Source: HXMU1420-13 sp034669965 | Lineage (GTDB): Bacteria; Bacteroidota; Rhodothermia; Balneolales; Balneolaceae | Direction: 5' to 3' | DNA length: 64,000 nt | Assembly (NCBI GenBank): GCA_034669965.1 | Contig: JAXMOK010000007.1 | Span: forward strand, 76,202 to 140,201 | Shown: in pieces, positions 61,457 to 64,000 of the stretch | Layout: the number at the start of each line of letters is the position of its first letter | Position numbering within the stretch: the first letter of the stretch is position 1 | Made by a program: the position numbers and the translations under genes | Notes under the pieces: model-generated | Databases searched by the model: none | Told to the model about the DNA's origin: nothing | What the model saw: the letters and a program-made list of their open reading frames with translations, nothing else

Positions 61457-63778
61457 TCATCGGATAATCACCACTTTCCCAATTCCTTTTTGGTTATTCG
61501 AATCGTCGATGGCAATTATAAAATATACTCCACTCGAAAGCATTCTACCATCGGAAGTTTTTCCATCCCAAATGGTTCGTCCCCCTCTACTTTCGAATTC
61601 AGTAAACACAGAACCATCGGTTCCTAAAACTCTTATTTTTGCCTGATCAGATAAATTATCGATGGTTATATGTGAATGTTTATCATAAACAAAGGGATTA
61701 GGGTAGACCTTTAATTTTGCCATTTTGGTTTCCGGTTCTTTGGCAAAATCTATATAACTAATCAACCCTAAGTCAGTCGAGAAAAAGACTTCTCCTGTAG
61801 AATGATCAATTGAAATATCCTGAATATTATTAGATAGTAACGGACTATTTTCTCTGGTAAAACGCTTCAAAATCGCACTACCGTCTTCATTAACTAACCA
61901 AACCCCTTGATTCCTGCTTCCAATCCACTTTTGATTTGCACTGTTTACTGCAATTGATGCAACATTTACATCACGTAATAGAAATCTTGAAGTGGCTGAT
62001 GTGTCGCTGTTTATTAACCATTGTGCACGATACTCACTTGGGTTATTGGATGAGACAATGAAATCCGGGAAGATAAAACGTGCTATACCACGGGTTGTTC
62101 CAATCCAAACTTCTCCATCTTTGTCTTCAGCAATTGCTGTGACATTATCATCGGGAAGATTTCCGTTATTTTCACTAGTTGTCAGTTTCCGATACGTATC
62201 GTCATCCGCTGATAAAATATTTGGTCCCGGATCAATAATGAGTAGACCTTGACCGTTGTTGCCAACATCAATTAGTGGAATCCAGAGGTTATTTTTTGAA
62301 TCGTTAAACAGCCTAAAATAAAGCTCATCAGAATTGATTGGTAATGATTCAAAATGTTTCCATGTATTATCTATTGCATCGTATACATTCAATGGTTTGT
62401 CCGATAAATAACTAACTGCCCAAATATTTCCTTTCGAATCTTCGTCAATCCCTGATATAACTATATATTCTCTACTACCCGAAATTCCAGAGAAACCACT
62501 GTTACTAGTGTTAAATACTCGAATTTCATCATTAACTTTTTCGTGAAGTACAATTCCCTCACCCCAACTCCCAATAGCATAGTAAGTTTCTCCATTATGG
62601 CCAGCATATGCTGTAGAAAAGGAGAAATTTTCTAGTACTGGGTGTGTATTCCGGTTATAGTTTTCCCATCGTTGATCCTTATAAATGTAATATCCCCGTA
62701 TAGGATTAAATGGATCTGATTGTGGGAATTCATCAGTAGCGGTTGCCAGCAAACTTTCATTCGTGAAATCAAGCTCACTTAAGAAATTCAAGTAGGGACC
62801 ATCAGGGAGATAGTTAATGGTAGATGCATCGCTTAAATCCACTTCCAGCATACCATTAGATAAAGTACCTATATATAACTTCTCACCTGTAAGCTCTATC
62901 GTTCGAAAGTTTAGATCAGAATTAAAATAAATAACTTCATTTGATCCGTCATTACTTAATACTGATACACTGTTTTTATCATTGACAGTAATTCTAGAAG
63001 CATTAGTACTCAAATCTAATGGGTTTTGTATTCCAGGCACTGAAATTGTTTCCCAACTATTACTAATAAACTTGTATAGCTTGTTATCTGATATTGCAAT
63101 AGTTAGTGTTTCTATGGAAGATATTTTATCAACACGAGTATTGCCCTCTTCAACTAATACATAATTATCCCAACTGTTAGGATCTAATAAATTATTACGG
63201 AGATCTGCTACTCCAATACCGGCTGAAGTTGCCGCGTACAAGGTGTCACCATTTATAGCTATATCGTAAACAGGTATTCCTCTTTCAAAAGAGCCTATTT
63301 TTAGATAATTCGTTTGTACCAGTAATTCTTCACTATCGATTATGATAATCCCAAAATCAGTGCCTACAATCAGTTGACCGTCGACTAACTTAAAAGTATG
63401 AATCTGTTTAGAAGTAAAACCTTCTGCTCTGTTAATATCCGTGAAAGATTCGATACTCAATGATTCAGCTTCCATTACGTCGATAACTCCATCAGCATAA
63501 CCAAGATAAACTCGATTATTCGCTTCATCGTAAATGATACTCATTGGGTCTAAACGATGTAATCCATCTACAGTAGTAAACCTTTCCTCAATGATGCCGG
63601 ATTCTACTATAAAAACACCGCCAGTAGTGGCTATATATTGCTTGGAATCAGATACAGCTATACCATTTATAGTTGAGAATGAACTATAAACAGACCACTG
63701 ATTTATTTGACTAATGGCTTTTAAAGGCAGAATAACTAATGCTATTACACTTAGTGCAAAGATTTTATAATAACTCAT
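61457..63778 (-). CDS. porZ: PorZ-like beta-propeller protein of type IX secretion, with C-terminal sorting-type module
   Basis: 773 residues. Signal peptide MSYYKIFALSVIALVILPLKAISQ. Starts NQWSVYSSFSTINGIAVSDS, IATTGGVFIVESGIIEERFTTVDGL, and VYLGYADGVIDVME, the typical N-terminal propeller of PorZ. It continues with two propellers (repeats such as GEVWIGTTRGIARF and QKWIGSRNQGVW). From ~689 YPNPF begins a T9SS-type C-terminal module with RTIWDGKTSDGRMLSSGVYF. In Porphyromonas PorZ is a surface part of the attachment complex and binds A-LPS. A sugar-transferase gene lies next to it. Symbol is by similarity. Confidence 0.75.
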   Translation of the reverse strand: MSYYKIFALSVIALVILPLKAISQINQWSVYSSFSTINGIAVSDSKQYIATTGGVFIVESGIIEERFTTVDGLHRLDPMSIIYDEANNRVYLGYADGVIDVMEAESLSIESFTDINRAEGFTSKQIHTFKLVDGQLIVGTDFGIIIIDSEELLVQTNYLKIGSFERGIPVYDIAINGDTLYAATSAGIGVADLRNNLLDPNSWDNYVLVEEGNTRVDKISSIETLTIAISDNKLYKFISNSWETISVPGIQNPLDLSTNASRITVNDKNSVSVLSNDGSNEVIYFNSDLNFRTIELTGEKLYIGTLSNGMLEVDLSDASTINYLPDGPYLNFLSELDFTNESLLATATDEFPQSDPFNPIRGYYIYKDQRWENYNRNTHPVLENFSFSTAYAGHNGETYYAIGSWGEGIVLHEKVNDEIRVFNTSNSGFSGISGSREYIVISGIDEDSKGNIWAVSYLSDKPLNVYDAIDNTWKHFESLPINSDELYFRLFNDSKNNLWIPLIDVGNNGQGLLIIDPGPNILSADDDTYRKLTTSENNGNLPDDNVTAIAEDKDGEVWIGTTRGIARFIFPDFIVSSNNPSEYRAQWLINSDTSATSRFLLRDVNVASIAVNSANQKWIGSRNQGVWLVNEDGSAILKRFTRENSPLLSNNIQDISIDHSTGEVFFSTDLGLISYIDFAKEPETKMAKLKVYPNPFVYDKHSHITIDNLSDQAKIRVLGTDGSVFTEFESRGGRTIWDGKTSDGRMLSSGVYFIIAIDDSNNQKGIGKVVIIR

Positions 63779-63872
63779 GTAGTACTACGTGATTAAGAAT
63801 CGTAGCTATTTGCCATTCAGTACAGATTTTTTGTTCTGTTAATGATAGGATAGTTTAATGAATTATACCTAT

Positions 63873-63909
63873 AAAAAAACCCCACATTCTTTTGGGAATG
63901 GGGGTTTTT
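63873..63909 (-). terminator. Rho-independent terminator after the 5S rRNA gene
   Basis: Stem of CCCC and CATTC with GAATG and GGGG around a short TTTTGG loop, framed by runs of A and T, so it works on the minus strand after the rRNA. Confidence 0.85.
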
Positions 63910-63917
63910 AAGAAGGG

Positions 63918-64000
63918 AGAGGCGGCGACCTACTCTACCGCGAAAGCAGTACCATCGGCGCTGCAGGGCTTAACGACCGTGTTCGGGATGGGAACGGGTG
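63918..64000 (-). rRNA. rrf: 5S ribosomal RNA, 3' part (gene runs out of window)
   Basis: The reverse complement contains the conserved 5S segments CATCCCGAACACGGTCGTTA, AGCGCCGATGGTACTGC and GAGTAGGTCGCCGCC. About 80 bases of the 3' end are present; the 5' part lies beyond the window. A terminator follows on the same strand. The 3' end is estimated to a few bases. Confidence 0.93.

Overview
The window looks like chromosome of a Bacteroidota/Balneolota-type bacterium, most probably of the Balneolales or a close relative. This is inferred from gene content: a PorZ-like type IX secretion protein, surface proteins with C-terminal FlgD/T9SS-like modules, SusC-era style TonB receptor, DUF3667, DUF4199, DUF2721 and DUF2085 membrane proteins, a BatA-type protein, weak Shine-Dalgarno signals with frequent TTG starts, and many short intergenic repeat families. 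No phage, integrase, insertion sequence, CRISPR array or tRNA was seen. Genes are mostly housekeeping.

Layout. 1-5.5 kb: end of a PLP decarboxylase, a zinc-ribbon membrane protein, ALDH7-type dehydrogenase, a SPOUT rRNA methyltransferase and a PIN-PhoH ATPase. 5.5-8 kb: a coupled pair of hydrolases lying between two direct ~135-bp repeats. 8-12 kb: dipeptidyl peptidase IV, a class I glutamine amidotransferase and MurI. 12-20 kb: TonB receptor whose last codons form one arm of a perfect 26-bp inverted repeat, an acidic coiled-coil lipoprotein, a 1379-residue lamin-tail surface protein and a tandem pair of small paralogues. 20-28 kb: Asd, GlyRS, a helicase with a nuclease-like tail, and an SdpR-SdpI-hydrolase operon. 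28-34.6 kb: a repeat array with REP-like inverted pairs, then a membrane glycosyltransferase, SodC, acyltransferase, a BASS transporter and TsaD. 34.6-40 kb: DnaK, Hsp20 and AroA separated by repeat-rich spacers. 40-47.7 kb: a minus-strand run of TPR protein, CBS protein, HflX, membrane protein and BatA-like protein. 47.8-59 kb: a propeller lipoprotein, then an envelope/lipid run (SDR39U1, CdsA, DUF2007, CPBP protease, two membrane proteins, thioesterase, AccA, DPM1-like GT and WcaJ-like transferase) and Tgt. 59-64 kb: a GT2/phosphoglycosyltransferase fusion with a degenerate transferase domain, PorZ-like protein, and the 3' part of a 5S rRNA gene with its terminator.

The most unusual features are not single genes but repeats: a 170-bp structured element present twice in inverted orientation (about 94% identical by eye, 17 kb apart), a tandem ~272-bp array carrying head-to-head REP-like hairpins, direct repeats bracketing a two-gene hydrolase module, and the inverted repeat fused to the TonB receptor stop. 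Of the genes, the best candidates for new biology are the SdpR/SdpI/hydrolase operon, the single-gene helicase-nuclease, and the PorZ plus polyprenyl-glycosyltransferase neighbourhood.
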